A stretch of DNA of 64,000 nt from Xanthomonas sontii (lineage in GTDB: Bacteria; Pseudomonadota; Gammaproteobacteria; Xanthomonadales; Xanthomonadaceae), in NCBI RefSeq assembly GCF_040529055.1, contig NZ_CP132342.1:682001-746000 (forward strand), written 5' to 3'. A model generated the notes under the pieces. That model was not told the DNA's origin. It ran no database searches and saw nothing but the letters and a program-made list of their open reading frames with translations. Shown here in pieces: positions 9,367 through 17,527 of this stretch. Made by a program: the position numbers and the translations under genes. How positions within the stretch are numbered: the first letter of the stretch is position 1; every line of letters starts with the position of its first letter.

Positions 9367-9945
9367 ATGCGTTCGTTCCGTTCCCCGTTTGTTCTCGCCC
9401 TCGCCCTGGCGGCGGCCCTGCCGCAGCTGGCCGCGGCGGCCGATGCCAAGTTCTCCGGCTTCCTGTGCTGCAACATGCGCAGCGACGGCAGCTGGATCAG
9501 CGACAGCAACTACGCCGAAGACGGCAAGCGGGTGATCCCGGCCGGCACGCCGGTGCAGGTGACCGGTTACGGCCGCTACCGGGTCAATGTGTTGATCGAC
9601 GGCAAGAAGCAGTCGATCGGCAACGACTACAGCCGCGACCTGGGCAACGACGCCTTCGCCCAGCGCTACGTGGTCGCGCAGGATCCCACGGCGAAGCTGG
9701 CGGCCTACCCGCCGAAGATCCGCGAGGCGATCGCCGCCAACCGCGTGACCAAGGGCATGACCCGCGAGCAGGTGCTGATGGCGCTGGGCTATCCGATCAC
9801 CAGCGAGAACCCGAGCCTGGACGCGCCGCTATGGCGCTACTGGCTCGACAGCTTCAACGAGTTCCAGGTGTCCTTCGACGGCGCCGGCAAGGTCGAGAAG
9901 GTCACCGCCGATCCGAAGACCCAGAACCTGGTCTGGCAGCCGTAA
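9367..9945 (+). CDS. Exported protein with BamE/SmpA-like C-terminal segment, unknown function
   Basis: 192 residues with a clear Sec signal (FVLALALAAALPQLAAAADA). The mature protein begins with a FSGFLCCNMRSDGSW block and ends with a segment resembling the BamE/SmpA fold (RVTKGMTREQVLMALGYP, then WRYWLDSFNEFQVSFDGAGKV). The conserved GMTxxQV...LGxP pattern is typical of that small domain, which often mediates envelope protein contacts. A good ribosome site (GAAAGGAG, six bases upstream) supports the ATG. A periplasmic location is expected; the role is unknown. Confidence 0.7.
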   Translation: MRSFRSPFVLALALAAALPQLAAAADAKFSGFLCCNMRSDGSWISDSNYAEDGKRVIPAGTPVQVTGYGRYRVNVLIDGKKQSIGNDYSRDLGNDAFAQRYVVAQDPTAKLAAYPPKIREAIAANRVTKGMTREQVLMALGYPITSENPSLDAPLWRYWLDSFNEFQVSFDGAGKVEKVTADPKTQNLVWQP

Positions 9946-9967
9946 TCCCGGCGCGACTCCACGCGCC
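9944..9967. repeat. Short hairpin repeat (copy 3 of 3)
   Basis: Begins AATCCCGGCGCG, as in copy 2, and folds as GGCGCG-actcca-CGCGCC. It starts at the stop codon of the preceding gene. Confidence 0.45.
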
Positions 9968-10089
9968 ATGGCGCCGCGCTTCCGCCTCGGCGGAGGCGGC
10001 GCGAAGCGCATGCCATGACCGCGGCCTGCCGCGACCATGGCGCGACGCAAGGGCAGCGGGCGCTGGGCGCATCCCGCCGGCCACTGTGC

Positions 10090-11463
10090 TCAGCGGCTCA
10101 GCACCTGCGGCGGATCGGTCCGCGTCGGGCCCTGTTGCGAAGCCTGCAGCGCCTGTTCCTGCTCCTGTGCCTGGCGCTGCGCCTGCCCCTGCCCCTGCTG
10201 CGCTCCCAGTTGCTGCAGTTGCTGGTAGGTCTCCTGCGCCGGCCGCGCGATCGCCTCGCTGGTGGGCATGTGCGCGCGGTTGGCGTAGGGATCGGGCGAA
10301 ACGTCGCCGCCGTTGCGGTACACGAACGCCAGTTCGCCGCCCTGGTGCGCGGCGGTGGGCCGGTTGAAGCCCACTGCCAGCTGGTCGCGCTCGCTGAAGC
10401 CGTTCTGCCTGGCCAGCAAGGTCAGGCTGGCGGTCATGCGCTCGCTGTTGTCGTCCCAACCCTTGCCGATCGCCTGTTCGGCCTGGGCCACGCCGCTGCG
10501 GACCCGCTCGTGCAGGGCGCGATCGGCGGCACCCGGCGCGGCGGTCGGCTCGCTGGCGCGCGGCGCAGGCGGCTCGGGTGTCGGCGCCGGTGCGGAGCCA
10601 TCGCGGAATCCCGCCGGCAGCGCATCGCGCGGCACCTGCGCGGCATCGATGCCGACCGCCTTCAGGTCGGCATGCACCGCCGGCGGCGTGCGCTCGGGAT
10701 GCTGCGCCTGCGCCCGGTCCTCGGCATCGGCGATCTGCGCCAGCGCGCGCTCGCCATAGTTCTGCGGATAGCCGCGCGCGTCGTAGAACAGCTTGCCCAT
10801 CGCCTCCACGTTGCGCGGATTGTCGGCGTCGATCTTCAGGTCCTTGCCGAAGCTCAACCCATCCTTGGCGGTGTAGGTGGCCTTGCTGCCCACGCCCTGC
10901 TTGTCGATATAGCTGGCCATCTCGCTACTGGCGTTGTACAGGTCCTTGAGCGTGGCCTTGGGATTGGTGCGGGTGACATAGTCGGCCAGCGTGTTGACCC
11001 CGGCGATCTCGTCCTTGGCCTCACGGGTGCGTTGCTCCTGCCCGTAGGCCTGGAGCGTGGCGGTGTAGTCGTGCGGCGAGGGCGAGGCGGCGATGCCGTC
11101 GACCTTGGCCGCGAACGCGGCATCGCTGCGGTCGATGGCGGCCTTGTTGATGGCATGGCCGATCTCGTGGCCCAGCACGATGCGGGCGGTGTTGGCCGAA
11201 TCGTCGCGCGGCGCTTTCATCTTCGCCGTGGCCAGCACGTCCATCGGCAGCTCGATCTGCCCGGTGCGCGGGCTGTACGACCCGGTACCCGCCTCGGGGC
11301 TGGGCGCGAAGCCGGACAGCTGCTGTTGCCCGATCGCCTGCTCCACGCGCGTGCGCAGTTCCGGCGTGTTGTCCAGCATCTGCCGCAGCGCCTGGCCTTC
11401 CTTCGGATGCGCCTGCGCGAAGGTGTCGACCATGCCCTTCAGGCGTTCGTCGTCGTGTGCCAT
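10090..11463 (-). CDS. Type IV secretion system effector (X-Tfe) with zinc-metalloprotease motif
   Basis: 457 residues. The N-terminal half contains an HExxH zinc-metalloprotease motif (HEIGHAIN, H99-E100-H103). A proline/alanine linker leads to a C-terminal region of about 105 residues (near 325-430) with features of XVIPCD, the secretion signal recognised by VirD4 in the Xanthomonadales bacteria-killing type IV system: the AxxLxxLARQNGFSERDQ and AVGFNR segments, DPYANRAHMPTSEAI, the ETYQQLQQL block, and a glutamine-rich tail. The product is therefore probably injected into rival bacteria. The ATG has a strong ribosome site (AAGGAGA) placed just after the stop of the lipoprotein gene 11 bases upstream, which is its likely immunity partner. 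The protease's substrate is unknown. Confidence 0.85.
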   Translation of the reverse strand: MAHDDERLKGMVDTFAQAHPKEGQALRQMLDNTPELRTRVEQAIGQQQLSGFAPSPEAGTGSYSPRTGQIELPMDVLATAKMKAPRDDSANTARIVLGHEIGHAINKAAIDRSDAAFAAKVDGIAASPSPHDYTATLQAYGQEQRTREAKDEIAGVNTLADYVTRTNPKATLKDLYNASSEMASYIDKQGVGSKATYTAKDGLSFGKDLKIDADNPRNVEAMGKLFYDARGYPQNYGERALAQIADAEDRAQAQHPERTPPAVHADLKAVGIDAAQVPRDALPAGFRDGSAPAPTPEPPAPRASEPTAAPGAADRALHERVRSGVAQAEQAIGKGWDDNSERMTASLTLLARQNGFSERDQLAVGFNRPTAAHQGGELAFVYRNGGDVSPDPYANRAHMPTSEAIARPAQETYQQLQQLGAQQGQGQAQRQAQEQEQALQASQQGPTRTDPPQVLSR

Positions 11464-11474
11464 CTCCGCTCTCC

Positions 11475-12110
11475 TTACGCGTCGACCAGGATCTGCAGCA
11501 TCTCCACGCACGCCTGCGCGTCGTGCTCGCCGGCGTCCTTGCCGACGAAGGCGTACACGGCGACCGCGCCGCGTTCGAAATGCCAGCGGCCGGCGCTGCC
11601 CTGGCGCGGCGGCGCAATCCAGCGCGGCACGAAGCCGGCAGCGACCAGTGCCTGGCGATACCCGGCCAACGATTGCGTGCACTGCGACGGCGCCGCGCCC
11701 GGCGCGGGGGTGAAACGCAGATCCAACCGCGACGGCGGCGCAGCGTCGGCATCGGCGACCGATTCCAGCGTGTAGCCGCCACCGCCGGCGAGCGTGCCGG
11801 ACGCGCTGAACGCATGCCCGCCCTCGTCCTCGACCTGCAGACCGGTCTGCGCCGCGACCTGGGCGGCGACCAGGTCCTGCCTGCCGCCGATCGCGAGGAT
11901 CAACCGTACTACGCCTTGTGCCAGGTGCTCTGGCGTCATCTCCGACATGGTCCGCTCCGTGTGTGCAGGGGTGATCGAGGGGGAAGAAGATTGCGCACCG
12001 GCACAGGCGGCCAGCAGCGCGGTGGCCAGCAGCATGGCCGCGCGCGGCGCCAGGCGCGTGCCGGCTACGTGCCGCGACCCGCGGCGATTGCGATACAGCA
12101 TCCGCTCCAT
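11475..12110 (-). CDS. Lipoprotein, probable immunity protein (X-Tfi) for the adjacent effector
   Basis: 211 residues. The N-terminus has an arginine-rich n-region, a hydrophobic stretch (AMLLATALL) and lipobox LLAAC, so it should be a periplasm-facing lipoprotein. Immunity proteins of Xanthomonas type IV effectors are usually such lipoproteins encoded immediately next to, and often upstream of, the effector; here the gap is 11 bases and the effector's ribosome site follows this stop directly. The mature part has a helical segment (MTPEHLAQGVVRLILAIGG) then a beta-rich region and one late pair of cysteines. GGAGAGG seven bases before the ATG supports the start. The immunity role is inferred from context. 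Confidence 0.7.
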   Translation of the reverse strand: MERMLYRNRRGSRHVAGTRLAPRAAMLLATALLAACAGAQSSSPSITPAHTERTMSEMTPEHLAQGVVRLILAIGGRQDLVAAQVAAQTGLQVEDEGGHAFSASGTLAGGGGYTLESVADADAAPPSRLDLRFTPAPGAAPSQCTQSLAGYRQALVAAGFVPRWIAPPRQGSAGRWHFERGAVAVYAFVGKDAGEHDAQACVEMLQILVDA

Positions 12111-12232
12111 GAAACGCCTCTCCGTCAAACGCCTTCCGCGCGCGCAGCGGGGCGCGGTCAGGCATGAGCATGCGATTGTAGCCAGCGCGTCGACGTCTCG
12201 CAGCCTGCCGCTGCCCACGCCGCGCTGGAACG

Positions 12233-12796
12233 TCACTCCCAGTCGGCGCGACGCTGCCAGACGAAGCCGGGCAGGTCGATGCGCTTGCGCGGCGTGCCGT
12301 CCCAGTGCACGGTGAAGCCCGCCGCACGCAACGCCGCGGCGACCTGCTGGCCGACCGCCAGGTCTGCGTCCTCCCGTCCTTCAAGATCGCCGAAGGCCAG
12401 CATCAGCCCGCCGCCGTCGATCGCGCGCTCCATGTCCTGGCCGTGATAGAAGCAGTAACCGTGGTAGCGCCTGTCCGGCGTGTCGGCCACCGCCTGGTTC
12501 ACTTCGATGTGGCCATCGGACATCGTGTAGCCGGCATTGGCCAGGGCGCAGATGCTTGACGCGTGCAGTTGCTCGAACAGCGCATCCAGCCGGTCGCAAT
12601 CGGTCTGCGTCGGCCAGGTCTGTTCTGCCTGCTGCTTGGCCTGCCACTGGCTGGCGACCGAGGCGCGCAGCATGGCCTCGTCGCAGTCGTCTTCGAGGAT
12701 GTCCTCGATCATCTCCTGGATCTCGTCCTGGGAGTAGAACCCGGACCACACCCATTTGCGGATCTCGTCGTACACGTAGGCGTCGGATTCATTCAT
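12233..12796 (-). CDS. DUF6891 domain protein
   Basis: 187 residues, acidic and cytoplasmic. Recognisable family blocks are the N-terminal VWSGFYSQDEIQEMIEDILE segment, the middle NAGYTMSDGHIEV, and the C-terminal RRYHGYCFYHGQDMERA and GGLMLAFGD blocks, matching the DUF6891 family of unknown function. The ATG at 12796 is chosen because family similarity begins there. The gene lies upstream of, and in the same direction as, the lipoprotein and effector genes (122-base gap), so it may share their transcript. Immunity-like function is possible given the setting but nothing in the sequence proves it. Confidence 0.7.
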   Translation of the reverse strand: MNESDAYVYDEIRKWVWSGFYSQDEIQEMIEDILEDDCDEAMLRASVASQWQAKQQAEQTWPTQTDCDRLDALFEQLHASSICALANAGYTMSDGHIEVNQAVADTPDRRYHGYCFYHGQDMERAIDGGGLMLAFGDLEGREDADLAVGQQVAAALRAAGFTVHWDGTPRKRIDLPGFVWQRRADWE

Positions 12797-13032
12797 GGTC
12801 GCTCCTGTGGTCTTCGGCGCAGCCGCGCGCACTGTAGCAGGGCCTTCCAGTCGCGTTGCTGAGGATCCGGCGCTAGCGAGTTCGCCTGGCATCTGCTACG
12901 CAAGCAGCACCCACGGCCTCCGCGACCACTATGACCCTGTTGTTCCTATCGGCTTTGGAATTAGACTGATACGCGAGATCTTTCAACACACCCGTGCCGC
13001 TCGGCGCGCTCCTCTCGAATATCAGCACCGAC

Positions 13033-13494
13033 ATGAATCGAATGGAGCAGCGGATACTCAACAACGTCGAGAAATTCGGTTGTCACATCACCTCCGTTTT
13101 CGATCCGAGTCAGATCCAGCAGCCCTTCTCCTACTCCATCGGTTTGGCAAAAACCCTCGGTATCCCAGAGGTCATTGTCGTCGGGGTTCGCTCCGACCTT
13201 GGCAGCGCCTTGATCAACCGTTACATGGAGCGAGCTCGCAACGGCGAGCTTTTCGTAGCGGGTCTCCCGTATACGGGCTTTCTCGAAGGGTTTCCGGTGC
13301 AGTTCCGCCAAGTCCTGGAGGTTCATCGCGAGACCTACATGCTGTCTGCAACCTGGTTTCATGGTGGTACCGACTATGCTGCCCTGCAGATTGTCTATCC
13401 GACACTTGGAGGAGTCTGGCCTTGGGATCCAGACGTTTCCGATGACGTTCGCCAGAGTCAGCCGCTGCTGGATGGTGCGGGGATCAGCATTTGA
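13033..13494 (+). CDS. DUF4262 domain protein
   Basis: 153 residues, soluble. The pattern VEKFGCHITSVF, SYSIGLAKTLGIPEVIVVG and the later LSATWFHGG-YAALQIVYPTLGGVWPWD segment is the DUF4262 family, small proteins of unknown function that often occur in accessory regions. The start at 13033 (MNRMEQRI) is preferred to an in-frame ATG 39 bases upstream, which lacks family similarity. Base composition of this gene and the following 300 bases is visibly less GC-rich than neighbouring genes, suggesting later acquisition. It is isolated between two minus-strand loci. Confidence 0.75.
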   Translation: MNRMEQRILNNVEKFGCHITSVFDPSQIQQPFSYSIGLAKTLGIPEVIVVGVRSDLGSALINRYMERARNGELFVAGLPYTGFLEGFPVQFRQVLEVHRETYMLSATWFHGGTDYAALQIVYPTLGGVWPWDPDVSDDVRQSQPLLDGAGISI

Positions 13495-13611
13495 TGAAGA
13501 GCGTCGTCGGCTGGCTGTTGCTCTTTTCCAGCAGTTGGATGCTGGGAGCCGTCCGAACGACTTAGCATCGAGTGGTGGCCTGATCAACCTGGCCCACGAT
13601 CGCCGTGGCGA

Positions 13612-13773
13612 ATGGTCCGCCTTGACCGCGCCGATTGTCGCAAGTGTCAGCTTGTTGAATATTGTGGTGCGCGTTGCCTGATCCAGAAGCAAGCCTACAG
13701 GCCATGGCTCGTCGCCGTGGCTGCCGTTCTGGTTGTGGTGTTCTCATGCTCCACGCTCTGCTCATCCGGATGA
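13612..13773 (+). CDS. Possible 53-residue small membrane protein
   Basis: A short open frame encodes a cysteine-rich start (DCRKCQLVEYCGARC) followed by one hydrophobic segment (WLVAVAAVLVVVFSCS). The frame stays open upstream to about 13496 without another ATG, so it could also be the remnant of a longer gene. No convincing ribosome site precedes it. The rest of the 13495-13851 stretch shows no other gene. Support is weak; it is listed only because the hydrophobic pattern is coherent. Confidence 0.2.
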   Translation: MVRLDRADCRKCQLVEYCGARCLIQKQAYRPWLVAVAAVLVVVFSCSTLCSSG

Positions 13774-13791
13774 AGGGCGCCAGATCGCGTA

Positions 13792-13816
13792 GTCGCACCG
13801 GCCAAGCCGGTGCGAC
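13792..13816. repeat. Perfect hairpin downstream of the beta-helix gene
   Basis: GTCGCACCGGC-caa-GCCGGTGCGAC, an 11-bp perfect stem with a three-base loop, located 36 bases past the stop of the minus-strand beta-helix gene. It resembles dispersed xanthomonad hairpin repeats and could end or stabilise that transcript; no T-tract follows. Confidence 0.5.
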
Positions 13817-13851
13817 CGCGCATTGCCGTGCACTTACGACGGCAGATCGAC

Positions 13852-15444
13852 TTACTTGACCTCCACCGCGCCCAGGTCGCACACCGCGGTATTGCGAGGA
13901 TTGCCGCGCTGGTCGATGGCGGCGCAGCCACTGCCTGCATTCAACGCCGGGCTGTTGGCCGCGGGCAGCTGGGTGAGCGTCGGCCCGCCGTTGCTGGCCG
14001 GGGCCGACAGCAGCGGATCGGCCGCTTTCACGTTGCCCGCGGCCAGACAGGCGTTCGGCCAGACTGCGCCCTTGGCCGAGTACTCGATGAGGTTGTTGCC
14101 GGTGTTGCTCTGGTTGTTGCAGAACACGCGCTCGGTCTTGGAGTACAGGATGCTGTTGCGGAGGTCGAACTTGTCGCCGAACAGCGTCACCCACGGCGTG
14201 TTCTCGGCGAAGGTGACGTTGTTGAAGCGCACGCTGGGGCTGCCTTGGTCGCCGTTGGCCGGCTGCCAGCCGACATGCTGGATGGCCGCGCCCACGCCTT
14301 TCGCATAGTTGCCGTAGAAGGTGCTGTTGCTGACGTCGCAGGCGCCGTAGCAATCCAGGTACAGCGCGCCGGCGTTGCCCTGTTCGGCCTTGTTGGACAG
14401 GAAGCTGGTCTCGGCGACGTTGATGGTGCCCGGCGTGGTGATGGCGGTGCCGGCATGCGAGGTGTCGGTGAAGCCCATGCTGATGCGCGCGCCGCCGCCG
14501 GGGCCGCCGGTGGCGACGTTGTTGGCGAAGGTGGAGTACTTCACATCGATGGTGTCCGGCGCGTACGCCCACAACGTGGCACCGCCGGAGCCGTTGGCGG
14601 CGACGTTGTTGCGGACCACGGTGCCGCACACCGCCAGCGTACCGCCACTGCCGACGCCGCCCTTGAGATAGCCGGCCAGCGATGCGCCGTCGGTGTCGAT
14701 CGCCCCGCCGCCGCCGAAGTTGCCGGCATCGGGGAAGCCCTGCGGCGCATTGATCGCCTGGTTGTTGGCGAATTCCGAACCGACGATGGTCAGCCGGCTG
14801 AGCTGGGTGTACAGCGCGCCGCCGAGCCAGGAACTGTTCTTGTAGAAGCCGCTGCGGACGATGGTCACCTCGGCGTCGCTGCCGGCGAAGATGGCGCCGC
14901 CGCCGATGCTGCTGCGGTTGGCCAGGAACTGGCTGTTGATGACTTCCAGCTTGCCGCGGTAGCCGACCTTGATCGCGCCGCCGCCCCAGGTGCCCGGGTC
15001 GTAAGCCTGATTCGATGCCGGCTGCACGGAGCTGCCGTTCTGCAGTTTCAGGTTGCGCACCGACAGCGCGCTGCCGGCATTGACCAGCAGGATCCGGGCG
15101 GACTGGCGGCCGTCCAGGGTGATCCTGCCCTGGCCGTCGATCACCGTGGGCGTCGTCGCCGCGATGACGATCGAACGCGCGACGGCGATGCTGGTCGGCT
15201 TGCTGCCGCAGTTGAAGGTGATGTAGCCGCCTTGCGCCGCAGCGGTGGCCAGCGCACTGGCGGTGCAACTGGCCTGCGTGCCGTTGCCGACCACGGTGGT
15301 CGCGGTCGGCAGCACCCAGGCCTGCGGCACGCTGCATTGCGGCGCGGCGGGGACGGCGGCGATCGCCGTGGCGGCGGTCATGAGAGCGAGGACACCCAGC
15401 GCGCGTGCGCTGGTGGTGAGGGAGAGCGTCGTGGTCATGATCAT
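13852..15444 (-). CDS. Secreted right-handed beta-helix protein (choice-of-anchor Q type)
   Basis: About 530 residues. A Sec signal (LTTSARALGVLALMTAATAIAAVPAA) is followed by a long repetitive region of parallel beta-helix type, with recurring coils of the form V-x-I/V-x-x-S-x-F-x-x-N (INSQFLANRSS, IVRSGFYKNSS, VGSEFANNQA, DVSNSTFYGNYA) and glycine-rich GGGA turns. The end (CAAIDQRGNPR...CDLGAVE) is the common C-terminal signature of choice-of-anchor Q proteins. Such folds bind or cleave polysaccharides, but no catalytic site is evident, so adhesion or glycan binding is equally likely. The start is one of two adjacent ATGs (15444, 15438) with no clear ribosome site. A Pho-box-like direct repeat lies about 38 bases upstream. 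Confidence 0.75.
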   Translation of the reverse strand: MIMTTTLSLTTSARALGVLALMTAATAIAAVPAAPQCSVPQAWVLPTATTVVGNGTQASCTASALATAAAQGGYITFNCGSKPTSIAVARSIVIAATTPTVIDGQGRITLDGRQSARILLVNAGSALSVRNLKLQNGSSVQPASNQAYDPGTWGGGAIKVGYRGKLEVINSQFLANRSSIGGGAIFAGSDAEVTIVRSGFYKNSSWLGGALYTQLSRLTIVGSEFANNQAINAPQGFPDAGNFGGGGAIDTDGASLAGYLKGGVGSGGTLAVCGTVVRNNVAANGSGGATLWAYAPDTIDVKYSTFANNVATGGPGGGARISMGFTDTSHAGTAITTPGTINVAETSFLSNKAEQGNAGALYLDCYGACDVSNSTFYGNYAKGVGAAIQHVGWQPANGDQGSPSVRFNNVTFAENTPWVTLFGDKFDLRNSILYSKTERVFCNNQSNTGNNLIEYSAKGAVWPNACLAAGNVKAADPLLSAPASNGGPTLTQLPAANSPALNAGSGCAAIDQRGNPRNTAVCDLGAVEVK

Positions 15445-15481
15445 GCTCGATAGGGTTGCGGGGGAACAACACGACGTGCGA

Positions 15482-15499
15482 CAGTCATCCAACTGTCAT
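15482..15499. promoter_or_regulatory. Pho-box-like direct repeat
   Basis: CAGTCAT-CCAA-CTGTCAT is a seven-base direct repeat with 11-base periodicity, matching the PhoB box architecture with one mismatch. It lies 38 bases upstream of the secreted beta-helix gene, but is oriented opposite to that gene's transcription, which is unusual for PhoB. Phosphate control is therefore only a possibility. Confidence 0.35.
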
Positions 15500-15730
15500 C
15501 CACGTCGCTGACACCTCGAGTGCAACCGGCGGCCTGCGCCGACCGGCGGCATAGGGTGCTTGAGCGCGTGTCGATCGGCCAGAACGCAGGTAGCAGATCG
15601 CGCGATTGCGTGCGCCGCGCATGCGACAGGGTGTCGATGCGCAGCATGCGGCACGCTTTGGGTGCGTCGCAGGACACATTCCTGCATAGCGTCCAGCCGC
15701 TGCGAATGCGCGCGAGTCGCCTGGCCCGCG

Positions 15731-17281
15731 CTACAGCGTGTCCAGACCTTCGCGCAACTGCTGCGCCTGTGCGCGCAAGGCCTGCAGTTGCGTGGCCGGC
15801 AACTTGCCCAACTGGCGGTAGACCATGTCCAGGCGACGATTGCGCCCTAGCGTGTCCTGGTGCCGCGCGAAGAAGTCCCAGTACAGCGCGTTGTACGGAC
15901 AGGCACGCGCGCCGGTCTTCTGCTTGCGGTCGTAGCGGCAGCCCTGGCAGTAGTCGCTCATGCGGTCGATGTAGGCCGCGCTGCTGACGTAGGGCTTGGT
16001 CGCGAGCAGGCCGCCGTCGGCGAACTGGCTCATGCCCACGGTGTTGGGCAGTTCGACCCATTCGAACGCGTCGATGTAGACGCCCAGGTACCAGCGATGC
16101 ACCGCCGCCGGATTCAGGCCGGCGAGCAGGGCGAAGTTGCCGATCACCATCAGCCGCTGGATATGGTGCGCGTACGCATCCTGCAGCGATTGGCCGATGG
16201 CGTGCTGCAGGCAGCGCATGTGCGTGTCGCCGGTCCAGAACCAGGCCGGCAGCGGCGTGTCGTGGCCGAGCGCGTTGCGCGCTTCATAGCCGGGCATGTG
16301 CGCCCAGTAGATGCCGCGCACGTACTCGCGCCAGCCCAGGATCTGCCGCACGAAACCTTCCACCGCCGCCAGCGGCGCGGCGCCAGCGCCATAGGCCGCC
16401 AGCGCGCGCTGCACCACTTCCTGCGGCCGCAGCATCTTGGTGTTGAGGGCGAAGGAAAGCTGCGAATGGAACAGGCGCGGACTGCGCGTGCTCATCGCAT
16501 CCTCGTAGCGGCCGAAATGCGGCAGGGCGTCGACGATGAACCGATCGAGGCAGGCCAGCGCCTCGGCCCGGTTCAATGGCCAGCGCACCGCCTCCGCCTG
16601 CGGTTGGCCGAAGCTGGCGACGCCGGCGGCCTGGATGCTGGCCCACAGCGCGCGGTGATCGTGGGTCGGGCGCGCGTCGGGCGGCGGCGGTGGATCGCCG
16701 GGCCAGGGCTGGCGATTGTCGTGGTCGTAGTTCCACTGCCCACCCTCAGGCGTGCCGTCATCCGCCAGCAGGATCCGGTGGCGCTTGCGCATGTGCCGGT
16801 AGAAATGCTCCATCAGCCACTGCCCACGCCCTCGGAAAAACTCCGCCACTTCGTTGCGGCGCGTGTAGAAGTGCGCGCTGTCCACCGCCTCGGTGGCGAA
16901 GGCCTGCGTCGCCCCCCACTGCCGCAGCTGCTGGTCCAGGCGCCATTCGTCCGGATCCTGATACTGCAGGCGCTGCGCACCGTAGTGCGCCATCAGCGCC
17001 TCGAGATTGGCGGGGATGGACTGGCGGTTGCTGGCGTCATCGATCTCCACGTAGCGCACGCGATGGCCCGTCGCCCGCAGCTGGCGGGCGAAATCGCGCA
17101 TCGCGGCGAACACCGCCAGAATCTTCTGCGCATGGTGCAGGACGTAGTCGGTCTCCTGCCGCACTTCCATCAGCACATAGACCACGCCGGGATCGCGCAC
17201 GTCGAACCAGGCGTGCTCGGGATCGAGCTGGTCGCCGAGCACCAGGCGCAGGGTGTGGGCGGTGGAGGGCACCGGACTCAT
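15731..17281 (-). CDS. Fe-S cluster cryptochrome/photolyase-related protein (PhrB-like)
   Basis: 516 residues. The N-terminal Rossmann-like half starts TLRLVLGDQLDPEHAWF, typical of the deoxyribodipyrimidine photolyase-related (FeS-BCP, prokaryotic 6-4 photolyase) family, and the C-terminal helical FAD-binding half carries RSPRLFHSQLSFALNTKML and QILGWREYVRGIYWAH. Cysteines near the end (DYCQGCRYDRK and ACPYN, with a further one upstream) are the ligands expected for the [4Fe-4S] cluster. It probably repairs (6-4) photoproducts in light. The ATG at 17281 matches the family's start. A DUF2256 gene sits 52 bases upstream on the same strand, a common partnership. Confidence 0.9.
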   Translation of the reverse strand: MSPVPSTAHTLRLVLGDQLDPEHAWFDVRDPGVVYVLMEVRQETDYVLHHAQKILAVFAAMRDFARQLRATGHRVRYVEIDDASNRQSIPANLEALMAHYGAQRLQYQDPDEWRLDQQLRQWGATQAFATEAVDSAHFYTRRNEVAEFFRGRGQWLMEHFYRHMRKRHRILLADDGTPEGGQWNYDHDNRQPWPGDPPPPPDARPTHDHRALWASIQAAGVASFGQPQAEAVRWPLNRAEALACLDRFIVDALPHFGRYEDAMSTRSPRLFHSQLSFALNTKMLRPQEVVQRALAAYGAGAAPLAAVEGFVRQILGWREYVRGIYWAHMPGYEARNALGHDTPLPAWFWTGDTHMRCLQHAIGQSLQDAYAHHIQRLMVIGNFALLAGLNPAAVHRWYLGVYIDAFEWVELPNTVGMSQFADGGLLATKPYVSSAAYIDRMSDYCQGCRYDRKQKTGARACPYNALYWDFFARHQDTLGRNRRLDMVYRQLGKLPATQLQALRAQAQQLREGLDTL

Positions 17282-17333
17282 GCAGGGCGGCACGCCTGCT
17301 GGCATGCGGTGGGCCAGCGCACGGCCCGGCAGC

Positions 17334-17492
17334 TCAGGGCGCCTCCGGCGCGCGCACGCGCTTGCGTTCGCCACGGCAGCGGTCGGAACAATACTTCACC
17401 TCGTCCCAGACCTTCTCCCACTTCTTACGCCAGCGGAACGGCCGGCCGCAGTGAAGGCAGGGCTTCTCCGGCAGATCGTGTTTCTTGCGCAT
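17334..17492 (-). CDS. DUF2256 small zinc-ribbon-like protein
   Basis: 52 residues. It begins MRKKHDLPEKPCLHCGRPF, continues with WRKKWEKVWDEVKYCSDRC, and ends in a basic tail. The two cysteine pairs (CLHC and CSDRC-type) form a probable zinc-binding site, and the whole matches the DUF2256 family. These proteins are frequently encoded beside, or fused to, cryptochrome/photolyase-related proteins, as here, suggesting a shared role in DNA photorepair or photoreceptor function; the mechanism is unknown. The short length makes it easy to miss in annotation. Confidence 0.85.
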   Translation of the reverse strand: MRKKHDLPEKPCLHCGRPFRWRKKWEKVWDEVKYCSDRCRGERKRVRAPEAP

Positions 17493-17527
17493 GTGCGATC
17501 CGCAGTTCGCTCAGGGGTCGCTGTCGC

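Noticed and set aside
13852..15472. Repetitive Gln/Arg-rich frame opposite and overlapping the beta-helix gene
   Set aside because: Shadow frame; the minus-strand beta-helix reading has a signal peptide and coherent repeat coils.
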